A DNA stretch of 64,000 bases from Bacteroidia bacterium (GCA_030426105.1 JAUHZI010000003.1:1-64000), one strand, 5' to 3'; numbered from the stretch's first letter, positions 17,681 to 26,270 are shown. Notes: generated by a model from the sequence alone, not told the origin. Program-made: numbers and translations.

Positions 17681-18841
17681 ATGGATATTAGTATTTATTT
17701 TGAGGGGGTAATTCCTCCAGATGATTTTAAGAGAGGAACAATAGGGTCTTATACTGATTTTAATACTGAAAGTAACTTTCCTAATATTGAAGATGCTAAA
17801 GTAGCTATTGTTGGTGTTCAAGAAGATAGAGGAGGAGTACTTAATAAAGGATGCGCAAAATCGCCTGATGAGGTCCGTAGAGAGTTGTATCAGCTATATA
17901 TTCAAGGAGAGAACTTTCCAATTGTTGATTTAGGAAATATCAAAGCGGGAGCATCAAAAGAAGATACTTATTTTGCCTTGACTGAAGTTGTAGAACAATT
18001 GATAAAGAAAGATATATTTGTTATAATAATTGGAGGAAGCCAAGATTTAACCTATGCCAATTATAAAGCTTACGAAAAATTAGAACAGACAGTTAACCTT
18101 GCAGTTATTGATAATCAATTTGATATTGGAGAGGCAAATGAAGAAATATCAACAAAAGCCTTTTTAAATAAGATTATTCTACATCAACCTAACTATTTAT
18201 TTAATGCAAGCATCTTAGGTTATCAGACTTACTTTGTATCTCCTATTGATAAAAAATTAATGGAGGATTTGTATTTTGATATCTATCGTTTGGGAGAACT
18301 ACAATCAGATATTTCTAAAACAGAACCTATTGTTAGAAATGCTGATATGATTAGTGTCGATGTTTCAGCAATAAGAAGTTCTGATTTTAGAGCAAATAAA
18401 GCTGCCACTCCTAATGGCTTTTATGCAGAGCAAATATGTCAAATACTTAGGTATGCTGGAATGAGCGATAAACTAACAAGTATAGGACTATATGAATATA
18501 ATTCAACATTAGATGTAGAAAATGCAATGTCGTCACAATTGATGGGGCAGATGATTTGGTGCATTTTAGATGGATTTATCAATCGTAAAAAAGATTTTCC
18601 TGTTGGTTCTAAAAAAAGTTATACGAAATATAGAATTCATGTAGAGAATACAGAGCATGAATTGGTCTTTTATAAGAGTGATTTATCTGATAGGTGGTGG
18701 ATGGAGATTCCTTACCCTCCCCACGAAAGAGTTCGATTTGAAAGACACCATTTAGTTCCTTGTAACTATCAAGATTATATTGATGCTAGTCAACAACAGA
18801 TTCCTGATCTATGGTGGAAGACATACCAAAAATTACAATAA
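17681..18841 (+). CDS. Arginase-fold (formimidoylglutamase-like) protein lacking metal ligands
   Basis: The protein has the ureohydrolase fold and resembles proteins annotated as formimidoylglutamase in Bacteroidota. The three metal-binding motifs are degenerate. GGxH is GGSQ, DxHxD is DNQFD, and SxDxD is SVDVS, so both histidines and one aspartate are lost while two or three aspartates remain. Catalysis by a standard binuclear manganese site is therefore doubtful. An unusual C-terminal extension of about 70 residues (DRWWMEIPYP, ERHHLVPCNYQDY) contains new His and Cys residues. No other histidine-degradation genes are nearby. It is co-directional with topA and ends at a bidirectional terminator. 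A non-enzymatic or altered role is inferred. Confidence 0.8.
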   Translation: MDISIYFEGVIPPDDFKRGTIGSYTDFNTESNFPNIEDAKVAIVGVQEDRGGVLNKGCAKSPDEVRRELYQLYIQGENFPIVDLGNIKAGASKEDTYFALTEVVEQLIKKDIFVIIIGGSQDLTYANYKAYEKLEQTVNLAVIDNQFDIGEANEEISTKAFLNKIILHQPNYLFNASILGYQTYFVSPIDKKLMEDLYFDIYRLGELQSDISKTEPIVRNADMISVDVSAIRSSDFRANKAATPNGFYAEQICQILRYAGMSDKLTSIGLYEYNSTLDVENAMSSQLMGQMIWCILDGFINRKKDFPVGSKKSYTKYRIHVENTEHELVFYKSDLSDRWWMEIPYPPHERVRFERHHLVPCNYQDYIDASQQQIPDLWWKTYQKLQ

Positions 18842-18871
18842 AAAAAAGCGCATTATTTAATGCGCTTTTTT
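18842..18871. terminator. Bidirectional intrinsic terminator
   Basis: A 13-bp perfect stem (aaaaaagcgcatt / aatgcgctttttt) has a 4-nt loop. It lies one base after the arginase-like stop and just past the end of the minus-strand tail-fibre gene, so it can serve both convergent genes. Confidence 0.85.
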
Positions 18872-18874
18872 TAT

Positions 18875-20476
18875 TTAAAATTTAATACACCAGAGAACAG
18901 AAATATTGGTAGGTCTCGTTTCAGCTCCTCCATTATTTCCAGAATTAAATTGCGCAATGTCAACACTGTGCGTGTGATTACCACTACTTCCAGAGTTAAA
19001 TTGAGCAATATCTACACTATGTGTGTGGTTACCAGAAGAAGATGAGGTAAATGCAGGAATATTAACGCTATGAGCATGGCTTCCGTCAGTGGCAATAGTG
19101 TGTGTATGATTCAGTCTTGAGCATCCCATTGTTCCAAGAAAGTTTCCTACAGTACCATGTCCATTCCATGGATTTCCACAGGTAGTTGGGGCTACGCTTG
19201 TTTCATTTACTGTATTGCTCGATAAGTTATCGTCATATGGAATCCAAGCACCAGCATCAAATGTAGATACGCCTCCTGTTCTTCCACTATGGTTGTGTCC
19301 CCCATTTGTTGAAGTGTTTGTATTTGGTGGATCGATAGAGTGTGTGTGTGCTCCTGCAGAACTGGTATTTGTAGCAGGAGGGTTGATTGTATGTGTATGT
19401 GCTCCTGCAGAACTGGTGTTGGTAGCAGGAGGGTTTACAGTATGACTGTGCGCAATAATCTCACTACTCTGTTTTGTACCAACTGCGTCTCCTGTTGTTC
19501 CATCTCCTCTATCAGTTCTTGAAGCTGCATCGGGATCTACTCCAGTTCCATTATCAAAACCTCTTAAGAATTGTCCATTATAGTTAGGTAGGTTAAATGT
19601 TGTCGAGCCATCACCTGCCCCATACATCGTACCTATAAGTGAAAATAAGTTGTTGTAAGTTGTTCTGCTAACTGCTTGTCCATTGCAGACAAGATACCCT
19701 GATGGAGGTGTAGCTGTTGGAAATGCAAAAATAGCACCTACTGGAGTTTGAACTGAATAGACTAAAGGTGCTAAATCTGCGGTAATTGTACCACCTCCAT
19801 CTGAAATTTGTAGAACAGATCCTGATAAAGAAAAACTAGTGTTATATTCATTGGTAGGGTCACTATCATTGTCAGACAAGGCATTTAAGTTGGCAGTTAA
19901 GTCGTTACCATTTTCGTAGATGTGTAGTATTGTTCCGATGAGAACAACACTGTCCACGTCTGTGTCAATAGAATCTCTAAGGTTATTTATAAAATTATTG
20001 TTGTGTAGTAATGTATCTGCATTATTGTATAGAGTACTAACAATACTATCTGTAAAAGACTGGGAAAATAAAGTGTCTGAGTTGTTAACTAGGTAGTTAA
20101 TAGCACTATCTCGAATAGCCACTAAGTCAACAGAAGCATTTCCTCCATCTTCCAAGTAGGTTGTTAGAATGTAGTTGTTCAAAGTCAAACTATCAAGTTG
20201 TTGATCATCAGTGCCGCCATTATTTGTGCCAAGAAGATTTCCCAAATCACTTGATGTAATATATTTGACTATACCAGTGCTATTGTTTATTATAAGAAGA
20301 GATGTATCGCCTATGCTGTATGATTGTAAGCCATCAATTCTAAGCGGATTATCTCCATTATTAATAGGTGAAATATGTAATGAATGAGTAGGAGAAGCTT
20401 GGTTAATTCCTACATTTTGAGCATGCCCTAATGTGCTTAAGCAAAGGGCTAGTATTATAAGTTTTAATTGGTTCAT
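18875..20476 (-). CDS. Secreted tail-collar / HxH-needle fibre protein A
   Basis: A Sec signal peptide (LIILALCLSTLGHAQ) leads an N-terminal NVGINQASPTHSLHI segment typical of Bacteroidota surface fibre proteins. Next come repeats of a short unit (TTYLEDGGNASVDL, LHIYENGNDLTANL, LQISDGGGTITADL). A phage tail-collar domain spans about residues 245-320 (PPSGYLVCNGQAVSRTTYNNL, STTFNLPNYNGQFLRG). A C-terminal region has a 17-residue period with 8 HxH motifs, a central non-repeat insert, and the end ETRPTNISVLWCIKF. HxH repeats coordinate iron in the T4 gp37 fibre tip, so a trimeric metal-stabilised needle is inferred. No other phage genes are nearby. It is a tandem paralogue of the next gene. Confidence 0.85.
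   Translation of the reverse strand: MNQLKLIILALCLSTLGHAQNVGINQASPTHSLHISPINNGDNPLRIDGLQSYSIGDTSLLIINNSTGIVKYITSSDLGNLLGTNNGGTDDQQLDSLTLNNYILTTYLEDGGNASVDLVAIRDSAINYLVNNSDTLFSQSFTDSIVSTLYNNADTLLHNNNFINNLRDSIDTDVDSVVLIGTILHIYENGNDLTANLNALSDNDSDPTNEYNTSFSLSGSVLQISDGGGTITADLAPLVYSVQTPVGAIFAFPTATPPSGYLVCNGQAVSRTTYNNLFSLIGTMYGAGDGSTTFNLPNYNGQFLRGFDNGTGVDPDAASRTDRGDGTTGDAVGTKQSSEIIAHSHTVNPPATNTSSAGAHTHTINPPATNTSSAGAHTHSIDPPNTNTSTNGGHNHSGRTGGVSTFDAGAWIPYDDNLSSNTVNETSVAPTTCGNPWNGHGTVGNFLGTMGCSRLNHTHTIATDGSHAHSVNIPAFTSSSSGNHTHSVDIAQFNSGSSGNHTHSVDIAQFNSGNNGGAETRPTNISVLWCIKF
18930..19110 (-). repeat. C-terminal returning HxH repeats of fibre A
   Basis: Three to four copies of a 17-codon (51-bp) unit encode HTHSVDIAQFNSGSSGN-like sequence. 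The last two copies are nearly identical in DNA. Confidence 0.75.
19285..19455 (-). repeat. Outgoing HxH repeats of fibre A
   Basis: About 3.5 copies of a 51-bp unit encode HTHTINPPATNTSSAGA-like sequence. Two adjacent units share the near-identical DNA tgctcctgcagaactggt. These are coding repeats, not CRISPR repeats. Confidence 0.75.
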
Positions 20477-20487
20477 AGCTGTTGGGT

Positions 20488-22125
20488 TTAAAATTTAATA
20501 CACCATAGAACAGAAACATTTGTAGGTCTCGTTTCTGAACCACCGACATTTCCAGAGTTAAATTGAGCAATGTCTACACTGTGTGAATGGTTGCCACTAT
20601 TTCCAGAATTAAATTGGGCAATATTTACTGAATGTGAATGATTTCCACTATTTCCAGAATTGAATTGAGGGATATCAACTGAGTGTGAGTGGTTCCCCGC
20701 TGTAGCTGAATTGAATGCAGGTATGTTAACCGTATGAGTATGATTTCCCGCATTTGCTGTAGTTCCAGACCTTCCAACTCCTCCCCAAGTAGAAGGGTTC
20801 GTTCCATAAGCATACCCGGTTCCGTTGTTGCCAACATTTGTTCCTGTGTTTAGAAAACCATTTCCATTTAAGGCCCCATGATTATGGTTACCATTGGTAG
20901 ATGTGCTTGTATTGGGAGGGTCAACTGTATGGTTGTGGTTTCCAGTTGTGTTTGTGTTAGTAGCGGGAGGGTTTACTGTGTGAGTATGTGCTCCATTTGT
21001 ACTTGTCGTAGTATTAGGTGGGTCAACAGTATGTGTATGCGCTCCATCAGTACTTGTGTTTGTTGCAGGAGGGTTAACAGTATGGCTATGTGCAAGTATT
21101 TCATTACTTTGTTTTGTCCCAACAGCATCTCCTGTAGTTCCATCTCCTCTATCTGTTCTTGAAGCTGCATCTGGGTCAACACCAGAGCTATTATCAATAC
21201 CTCTTAAAAATTGACCATTATAGTTGGGTAAATTGAATGTTGTAGACCCATCACCAGGACCATACATCGTACCTATAGCAGCGAAAAGGTCTGAATAAGT
21301 GCTTCTACTTACTGCGCTACCATCGCAAGCTAAATAGCCACTTGGAGCAGATGCTCCTGCAAAAGCAGTTACTGAACCTGCTGGGATAGCATTTGCAACA
21401 GCTGTATTGATAATAGGTGTTAAATCAACAGTGATACTTCCTCCAGCATCTGTAATGCTTAAGATGTTTCCACTTAAAGAAGCGTTTGTATTGTGCTCAT
21501 TAGTTGGGTCATTATCATTGTCAGATAAAGAGCTTAAATCAGCGGTAAGGTCATTTCCGTTCTCATAAACATGAAGTATTGTACCATTTAATGTTATACT
21601 ATCTACATCGGTATCAATAGAATCTCTTAAATTATTAATGAAATTACTGTTGTATAAGAGTGTATCAGCATTGTTGTATAAGGTACTAATAATACTGTCA
21701 GTAAATGACTGAGAGAATAAGGTGTCAGAATTACTGATTAAGTAATTTACAGCACTATCACGTATAGCAGTTAAATCCACAGAAGCGTTCCCTCCATCTT
21801 CTAAGTAAGTTGTAAGAATATAGTTGTTTAAAATTAAACTATCAAGTTGTTGGTCATCAGTTCCTAGGCCAGAACCATTACTAATTAAGTTAACAAAATC
21901 ACTTGAAGTAATATACTTTACCACTCCAGTAGAGTTATTGATAATTAAAAGTGAAGTATCTCCAATGTTGTAGGACTGTAAACCTTCTATTCGGATAGGG
22001 TCATCTCCATTGTTGATTGGGGAAATATGTAAAGAATGAGTAGGGGAAGGTTGGTTAATCCCTACATTTTGTGCCGTTAACTTGATGGCAATCAGGCATA
22101 ACAAAGAAAGTATAAATCTATTCAT
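20488..22125 (-). CDS. Secreted tail-collar / HxH-needle fibre protein B
   Basis: This is a tandem paralogue of the neighbouring fibre gene, with its stop 11 bases before the other's start codon. The signal peptide, N-terminal segment and DGG repeats are highly similar to fibre A, and the tail-collar domain (PSGYLACDGSAVSRSTYSDL) is conserved. The C-terminal needle has 9 HxH motifs: five outgoing units of HTHTVDPPNTTTSTNGA type and four returning units of HSHSVDIPQFNSGNSGN type. They enclose a Gly/Asn-rich insert unrelated to that of fibre A. The end ETRPTNVSVLWCIKF matches the closing motif of phage fibres. It is 58 bases downstream of the M23 peptidase gene and may be co-transcribed with it. 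Confidence 0.85.
   Translation of the reverse strand: MNRFILSLLCLIAIKLTAQNVGINQPSPTHSLHISPINNGDDPIRIEGLQSYNIGDTSLLIINNSTGVVKYITSSDFVNLISNGSGLGTDDQQLDSLILNNYILTTYLEDGGNASVDLTAIRDSAVNYLISNSDTLFSQSFTDSIISTLYNNADTLLYNSNFINNLRDSIDTDVDSITLNGTILHVYENGNDLTADLSSLSDNDNDPTNEHNTNASLSGNILSITDAGGSITVDLTPIINTAVANAIPAGSVTAFAGASAPSGYLACDGSAVSRSTYSDLFAAIGTMYGPGDGSTTFNLPNYNGQFLRGIDNSSGVDPDAASRTDRGDGTTGDAVGTKQSNEILAHSHTVNPPATNTSTDGAHTHTVDPPNTTTSTNGAHTHTVNPPATNTNTTGNHNHTVDPPNTSTSTNGNHNHGALNGNGFLNTGTNVGNNGTGYAYGTNPSTWGGVGRSGTTANAGNHTHTVNIPAFNSATAGNHSHSVDIPQFNSGNSGNHSHSVNIAQFNSGNSGNHSHSVDIAQFNSGNVGGSETRPTNVSVLWCIKF
20550..20745 (-). repeat. Returning HxH repeats of fibre B
   Basis: Four 51-bp units encode HSHSVDIAQFNSGNSGN-like sequence with high DNA identity between copies. 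Confidence 0.75.
20875..21095 (-). repeat. Outgoing HxH repeats of fibre B
   Basis: Between four and five 51-bp units encode HTHTVNPPATNTNTTGN-like sequence; each contains one HxH. Confidence 0.75.
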
Positions 22126-22183
22126 AACAAAACAAAAATATACTATTTAAATTTGAAAATCCAGTCTTTATTGATAAACGCTT

Positions 22184-23890
22184 TTATTGTTTTGTAAAAG
22201 GATAATCTTTTACAGTCTTATTCCCTCTTTCATCTGTAACAATAATTCTGAGGTTGTGTGCTCCTTTTGATAGTTTATTATATTCATTAAAGTGAAGCGT
22301 AAGTGTACCTCGTTTAGGAATATAATTAGCCAGTTTAAAATTCTTATCGATGTATATTTTATATGATTTTATGCCACTCAGGTTATCACTGATTTTAAAT
22401 TGAATGTTGTTTTGTGTTGTGATAATTTTATTTTTATTAATGTTTACAGGAGTAATAACTGGAGCTGTACTATCTACTTTTACTGTATAGTTACCAAAAT
22501 CTCTTACTTTTGTTTCTACCCATCCATCTTTAAAAGTTCCCCCTTTAGCAAAAGCTTTTCTTTTGTCATCACTTATTTTTACGACAACAGCTTTATCTTC
22601 TTTGTCTTTAGAAATTCCCTGAGTTTTTATTTTCATAACAAAATATTTTTGAAGCGGAATTTCACTATTGCCAAACTTGTGAAGAGGAGCTGAAGAGTAT
22701 AGTGTCTTGTCTGTGCTGTAGTTAATCTGAGTATTTTGGTAAAGTGTCTTGTCTTCTAGTTTTGCTACAAAACCATCTTCTTCCAAGGAAAAAGGTTGGG
22801 TGGCTGTTGCATTTTCTTTAGTTGTAGGTTGGGCAATTGATCGACTAGTTGATTTTACCTTGAATTGCAAAGTAGAGGTATTACCATAAGTGTCTTTGAT
22901 CGTATATTTTAATTGATGCGTAGTATCTTTAGTAAAATTGAGTATACCATTATTATTTAAATTAGAATAAATTTCAAGGTCATTGTTTGCGGTTTTAAAT
23001 GATTTGTGAAAGCTTCTTCTCCTCTTGTGATATTCATAATAGTCTTTATGGGCATTGATATACCTGTTGGTTGAAAAATCTAATTTCTCCATAGTTTGTT
23101 GATAAACTTTTTGACCATCTAATTCTAGTTCGATGGTATAAATACCACATTTGTTTCGAGCGGCATTTAACCTGTCTATGGTATGTACACCAAAACCAAT
23201 AGCTCCATTTAATGTAATTGTCGGGTTGTCTTTGAGTGTATAAGTCCCGTTGCTTCCAGTTGTGGTAAATACTTTCTCTGAAAATCGGTTGTTTACAGAA
23301 CCATTGATTGGATAAACTTTGATGTTAAAAATATCAGGTTTAACATTGTCTTTGATATCAAAATTGAATAACAATGGGTTAACAGGGAATTCAGATACTG
23401 TTTCTCTAATTTCAAAATGTAAATGAGGGGCTGAAGAACTTCCTGTATTCCCTGAGTAGGCTATGATTTCACCTTTTTTTACAGGTAGGTCATTAGGAGT
23501 AAGCTGGATATCTAATGTCTCAGTTTCTTGCTCAAATTGTTTTTTGCGTAAAAACTGTTCGACCTTTTTGGGGAAATTTCTTAAGTGAGCGTAAACAGAA
23601 GTGTAGCCATTAGGATGGGTAACATAAATAGCTTTTCCATATCCCCAATGAGAAATATTTATTCTAGAAACATACCCTGAGTCAATGGCGTAAATACGAT
23701 ACCCCTCTTTGTGATTGGTTTTAATATCTAGACCTGTATGAAAGTGGTTAGAACGCAATTCTGCAAAATTACCAGCAAGAACTAAAGGTATATTTAATGG
23801 AGCTCTAAAATCAGTCTCTTCATAGGCTACTTGTCCAAATAAAGAGCCTAAGGCTAAGAGGTTGATTATGAATAGGTATAATAAGCGCAT
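22184..23890 (-). CDS. M23-family metallopeptidase with extended C-terminus
   Basis: A signal peptide (LLYLFIINLLALGSLFGQ) precedes an M23 (LytM) peptidase domain at about residues 35-170. The zinc ligands are in NHFHTGLDI (HxxxD) and SSAPHLHFEI (HxH), so a catalytically competent peptidoglycan endopeptidase is expected. The domain also contains GYTSVYAHLRNFP. The remaining ~390 residues form beta-rich domains of unknown role, ending NLRIIVTDERGNKTVKDYPF. This architecture is common in Bacteroidota. It precedes the two fibre genes on the same strand with a 58-base gap and no terminator visible between them. Confidence 0.9.
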   Translation of the reverse strand: MRLLYLFIINLLALGSLFGQVAYEETDFRAPLNIPLVLAGNFAELRSNHFHTGLDIKTNHKEGYRIYAIDSGYVSRINISHWGYGKAIYVTHPNGYTSVYAHLRNFPKKVEQFLRKKQFEQETETLDIQLTPNDLPVKKGEIIAYSGNTGSSSAPHLHFEIRETVSEFPVNPLLFNFDIKDNVKPDIFNIKVYPINGSVNNRFSEKVFTTTGSNGTYTLKDNPTITLNGAIGFGVHTIDRLNAARNKCGIYTIELELDGQKVYQQTMEKLDFSTNRYINAHKDYYEYHKRRRSFHKSFKTANNDLEIYSNLNNNGILNFTKDTTHQLKYTIKDTYGNTSTLQFKVKSTSRSIAQPTTKENATATQPFSLEEDGFVAKLEDKTLYQNTQINYSTDKTLYSSAPLHKFGNSEIPLQKYFVMKIKTQGISKDKEDKAVVVKISDDKRKAFAKGGTFKDGWVETKVRDFGNYTVKVDSTAPVITPVNINKNKIITTQNNIQFKISDNLSGIKSYKIYIDKNFKLANYIPKRGTLTLHFNEYNKLSKGAHNLRIIVTDERGNKTVKDYPFTKQ

Positions 23891-23995
23891 GTTTGACTAT
23901 TTTTTAGAATGCTAAAACTATACTAAAATATGTTTTAGGTAATAATTATTTTAAATAGATACAAACACAATGCCGTTAAGATAATTATCTATTCA

Positions 23996-24763
23996 TTACT
24001 GTCCCATCATATGCATTTCTTGTTTCTTTTTATCTTCTGGGCTTAATCCATTATCAGGACAAGCATCTCTACCTCGTTTTCTCAGGAAAGCAAAACGAAC
24101 AGAAAAGATAACAGGCTTATATCTACTGCTAAAAATTCCGTATGTAGATTTCCCGTTTTCCCATTCCAAACCATTTAAAATAGGAACTTCAATGCTAGGA
24201 ATTATAAACAAATTGTTTTTAGCTTTAATTCCATAACCTATTTTATAATGTAAAGAGAATAAAAGATTGTTAGTATTTTCGTTACCAGAACCATTAGCGT
24301 TATCATATTTTTCTGAGAATTTATAATCTAAATTGACTCCCAAACTATTTTGAATAAAGGTGTAATCACTTAATTGAATAATGTTATTCAAATTAAAGTT
24401 TCCTAGAATAAAGTTTTGTTTAAAAATAGACTTTAAATCATTGTATTTTTCAGCGCCACTCAATCTTTTGTAAGCTAAACTATAATCAAGGTAATTGAAG
24501 AAGTTCCCACCTTCATAGAAAATTTGAAAACGACCTACTTCTCCATATACAGCCAGTCGTCCATTAGGATTAATGTCTCTTTTATCATCTTTGGGAACCC
24601 AAGAAGGTGTATAAGTAAGTCCTGGGGCAAATAACCATCCCCCCATGCGGTAGGATCTGTATTCGATAAGATCTTTCTTACGTCTTCCAAAGATATCTTG
24701 AGAGTATCCAGAGCTTATTATAAAAAAAGAAAGGAGTAATATGAATACTTGAGATTTGTTCAT
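23996..24763 (-). CDS. Predicted outer-membrane beta-barrel protein, kynurenine operon
   Basis: A signal peptide (VFILLLSFFIISSGYSQ) is followed by a ~230-residue beta-rich body with alternating aromatic strands (RFQIFYEGGNFFNYLDYSL, LLFSLHYKIGYGIK, KPVIFSVRFAFLRKRG). The C-terminal tail is short and charged, with DACPDNGLSPEDKKKQEMHMM. I do not recognise a named family. Its start shares one base with the kmo stop (TAATG), so translation is likely coupled. The tail after the last strand makes a classical terminal-aromatic barrel signal unlikely. Why it is coupled to kmo is unknown. Confidence 0.7.
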   Translation of the reverse strand: MNKSQVFILLLSFFIISSGYSQDIFGRRKKDLIEYRSYRMGGWLFAPGLTYTPSWVPKDDKRDINPNGRLAVYGEVGRFQIFYEGGNFFNYLDYSLAYKRLSGAEKYNDLKSIFKQNFILGNFNLNNIIQLSDYTFIQNSLGVNLDYKFSEKYDNANGSGNENTNNLLFSLHYKIGYGIKAKNNLFIIPSIEVPILNGLEWENGKSTYGIFSSRYKPVIFSVRFAFLRKRGRDACPDNGLSPEDKKKQEMHMMGQ

Positions 24764-26115
24764 TATTCAGGTTTGTTATCTAATTTTTCTAAAATGATTT
24801 GTTCTATTTCTTCACTATCCCATTTTTCTTCAATCCCAGGAAGGGAGATAATATCTTTCATAATAGCTTCTTGTTGCATTCCAACTTTCCAAGCTTCAGA
24901 GTATCTAATGTCACTAAACGTAACTTGGCTATAGAGTGGCATCCATTTTTCAGGGTGTCTTTCAAAGATGCGTGCTTCAATTTTCTTTTGCAATAAGAAT
25001 TTTGGATCTGCTACATAGTCACGCATAACATAGTAGTTGTGTAGAGATAAGTCTTGAATCGCATCACCGTCAGGTTTTCTTAATTTTTCATAACTCTTAA
25101 ATATGGTTTCCCAATTATGATTATGTTCTTCCATTAAAGAATTTAGAACGAAACAATCTTCAAAACCAGAGTTCATACCTTGTCCATAGAAAGGAACTGT
25201 AGCATGGGCAGCATCGCCAATCAGAGCAGTTGTACCATTTGACCATGGAAAGCATCTGATAATAGCTAAGCCTGAAAGTGGGTGTTTATGCCAATCTTCC
25301 AATAAGTTAGGCATAATGTCATAAAAGTCTGGAAAAGTTGTTTTAAAGAATTCTATAACTTTTTCATCAGTATCTAAGGATTCGAAAGCATTTTTGTCCC
25401 CCTCATAAGGCATAAATAAAGTGCAAGTAAAAGAACCATCATCGTTAGGAAGAGCGATTAACATAAAGCGTCCTCTCGGCCAAATGTGTAAAGCATTTTT
25501 ATCAAGTTTATAACTACCATCTTCATTTGCAGGTAACAATAGCTCTTTATAACCATCTTCAATATAATTTTGACTATAGTTAAATCTAGGGAGCTTTTGT
25601 AAACCAGCATACCTAACTTTGGAGAATGCACCGTCTGCACCAAAAATTAACTTAGAATGTATCGTTTGTTGTTGCTTAGTTTTAGTATTCTCAAATGTAA
25701 TGATGCCATTATGAGTATCTAAATCAATACATTTTTCATTGTAAAAAATTTCGGCTCCTTTTTGAGTGGCTATTTCAACCATCTTTTTATTTAAGTCTCC
25801 TCTAGAAACAGAATAGATAGCTTGATTTTCCTTACCATAAGGTTGGAAGGTCAATTCGCCCTCTAAGCTATGCATTATTCTTCCAGACATAGGGATGGCA
25901 ATAGGCTTTATTTGTTGATCTATTTCAGCATTTTTTAAAGCATTCCAACCTCGGTCAGATAAGGCTAGGTTAATTGATTTTCCCGCCTTTATCTCAGCCT
26001 TTCTAATGTCAGAACGACTTTCGTAGATGCGAACTTTATATCCAGCGTTAACTAGGTAAACAGCCCACAATGAGCCAACTAAGCCAGCTCCTATTATTGT
26101 TACTTCCTTTTCCAT
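24763..26115 (-). CDS. kmo: Kynurenine 3-monooxygenase
   Basis: KMO is an FAD- and NADPH-dependent hydroxylase that converts L-kynurenine to 3-hydroxykynurenine. The N-terminal FAD motif is TIIGAGLVGSLWAVYL. Further family motifs are GKSINLALSDRGWNAL, the second FAD motif LIGDAAHATVPFYGQGMNSGFED, and IRCFPWSNG. The length of 450 is typical. It is downstream of kynU and of a small membrane ORF whose 3' end overlaps the kmo start by 16 bases, and it is followed by an outer-membrane protein with a TAATG overlap. With KynU this makes 3-hydroxyanthranilate, the precursor for de novo NAD synthesis; no haaO or nadC is in the window. Confidence 0.95.
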   Translation of the reverse strand: MEKEVTIIGAGLVGSLWAVYLVNAGYKVRIYESRSDIRKAEIKAGKSINLALSDRGWNALKNAEIDQQIKPIAIPMSGRIMHSLEGELTFQPYGKENQAIYSVSRGDLNKKMVEIATQKGAEIFYNEKCIDLDTHNGIITFENTKTKQQQTIHSKLIFGADGAFSKVRYAGLQKLPRFNYSQNYIEDGYKELLLPANEDGSYKLDKNALHIWPRGRFMLIALPNDDGSFTCTLFMPYEGDKNAFESLDTDEKVIEFFKTTFPDFYDIMPNLLEDWHKHPLSGLAIIRCFPWSNGTTALIGDAAHATVPFYGQGMNSGFEDCFVLNSLMEEHNHNWETIFKSYEKLRKPDGDAIQDLSLHNYYVMRDYVADPKFLLQKKIEARIFERHPEKWMPLYSQVTFSDIRYSEAWKVGMQQEAIMKDIISLPGIEEKWDSEEIEQIILEKLDNKPE

Positions 26116-26270
26116 TTATCTCTATATTTTGTGTCAAAATACGTGCTACCTTTAGGTTTTGATGATTTTTTAGAATATGCAACCATTAATCGCCATAATA
26201 CAAGGCCAAGTATAAGAATAACGAAAGCCTGTAATGTTAATTGCGTAATATGTGTAGTTGTTAATCCCAT
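26100..26270 (-). CDS. 56-residue single-pass membrane protein between kynU and kmo
   Basis: This ORF is too short for the supplied track. It reads MGLTTTHITQLTLQAF... with one transmembrane helix (LQAFVILILGLVLWRLMVAY, about residues 14-33), then a basic tail KKSSKPKGSTYFD...RDKWKRK. The predicted topology is N-out, basic tail in the cytoplasm. It starts 4 bases after the kynU stop and overlaps the kmo start by 16 bases, so it fills the gap in the operon exactly and looks translationally coupled. I recognise no family. It could anchor or regulate an enzyme of the operon. Confidence 0.65.
   Translation of the reverse strand: MGLTTTHITQLTLQAFVILILGLVLWRLMVAYSKKSSKPKGSTYFDTKYRDKWKRK

Noticed and set aside
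19285-19455. CRISPR-like direct repeats
   Set aside because: The 51-bp periodicity is in frame and encodes the HxH protein repeat; there are no unique spacers or cas genes.
19215-21197. Antisense or alternate-frame ORFs over the fibre repeats (19215-19445, 19340-19522, 20625-20837, 20878-21162, 20973-21197)
   Set aside because: They result from the Thr/Asn/His-rich repeats read in other frames and have no recognisable domain or start context.
18875-22125. Prophage remnant suggested by tail-collar domains
   Set aside because: Both proteins have Sec signal peptides and no capsid, terminase, integrase, lysis or att-site features occur near them; flanks are ordinary Bacteroidota genes.
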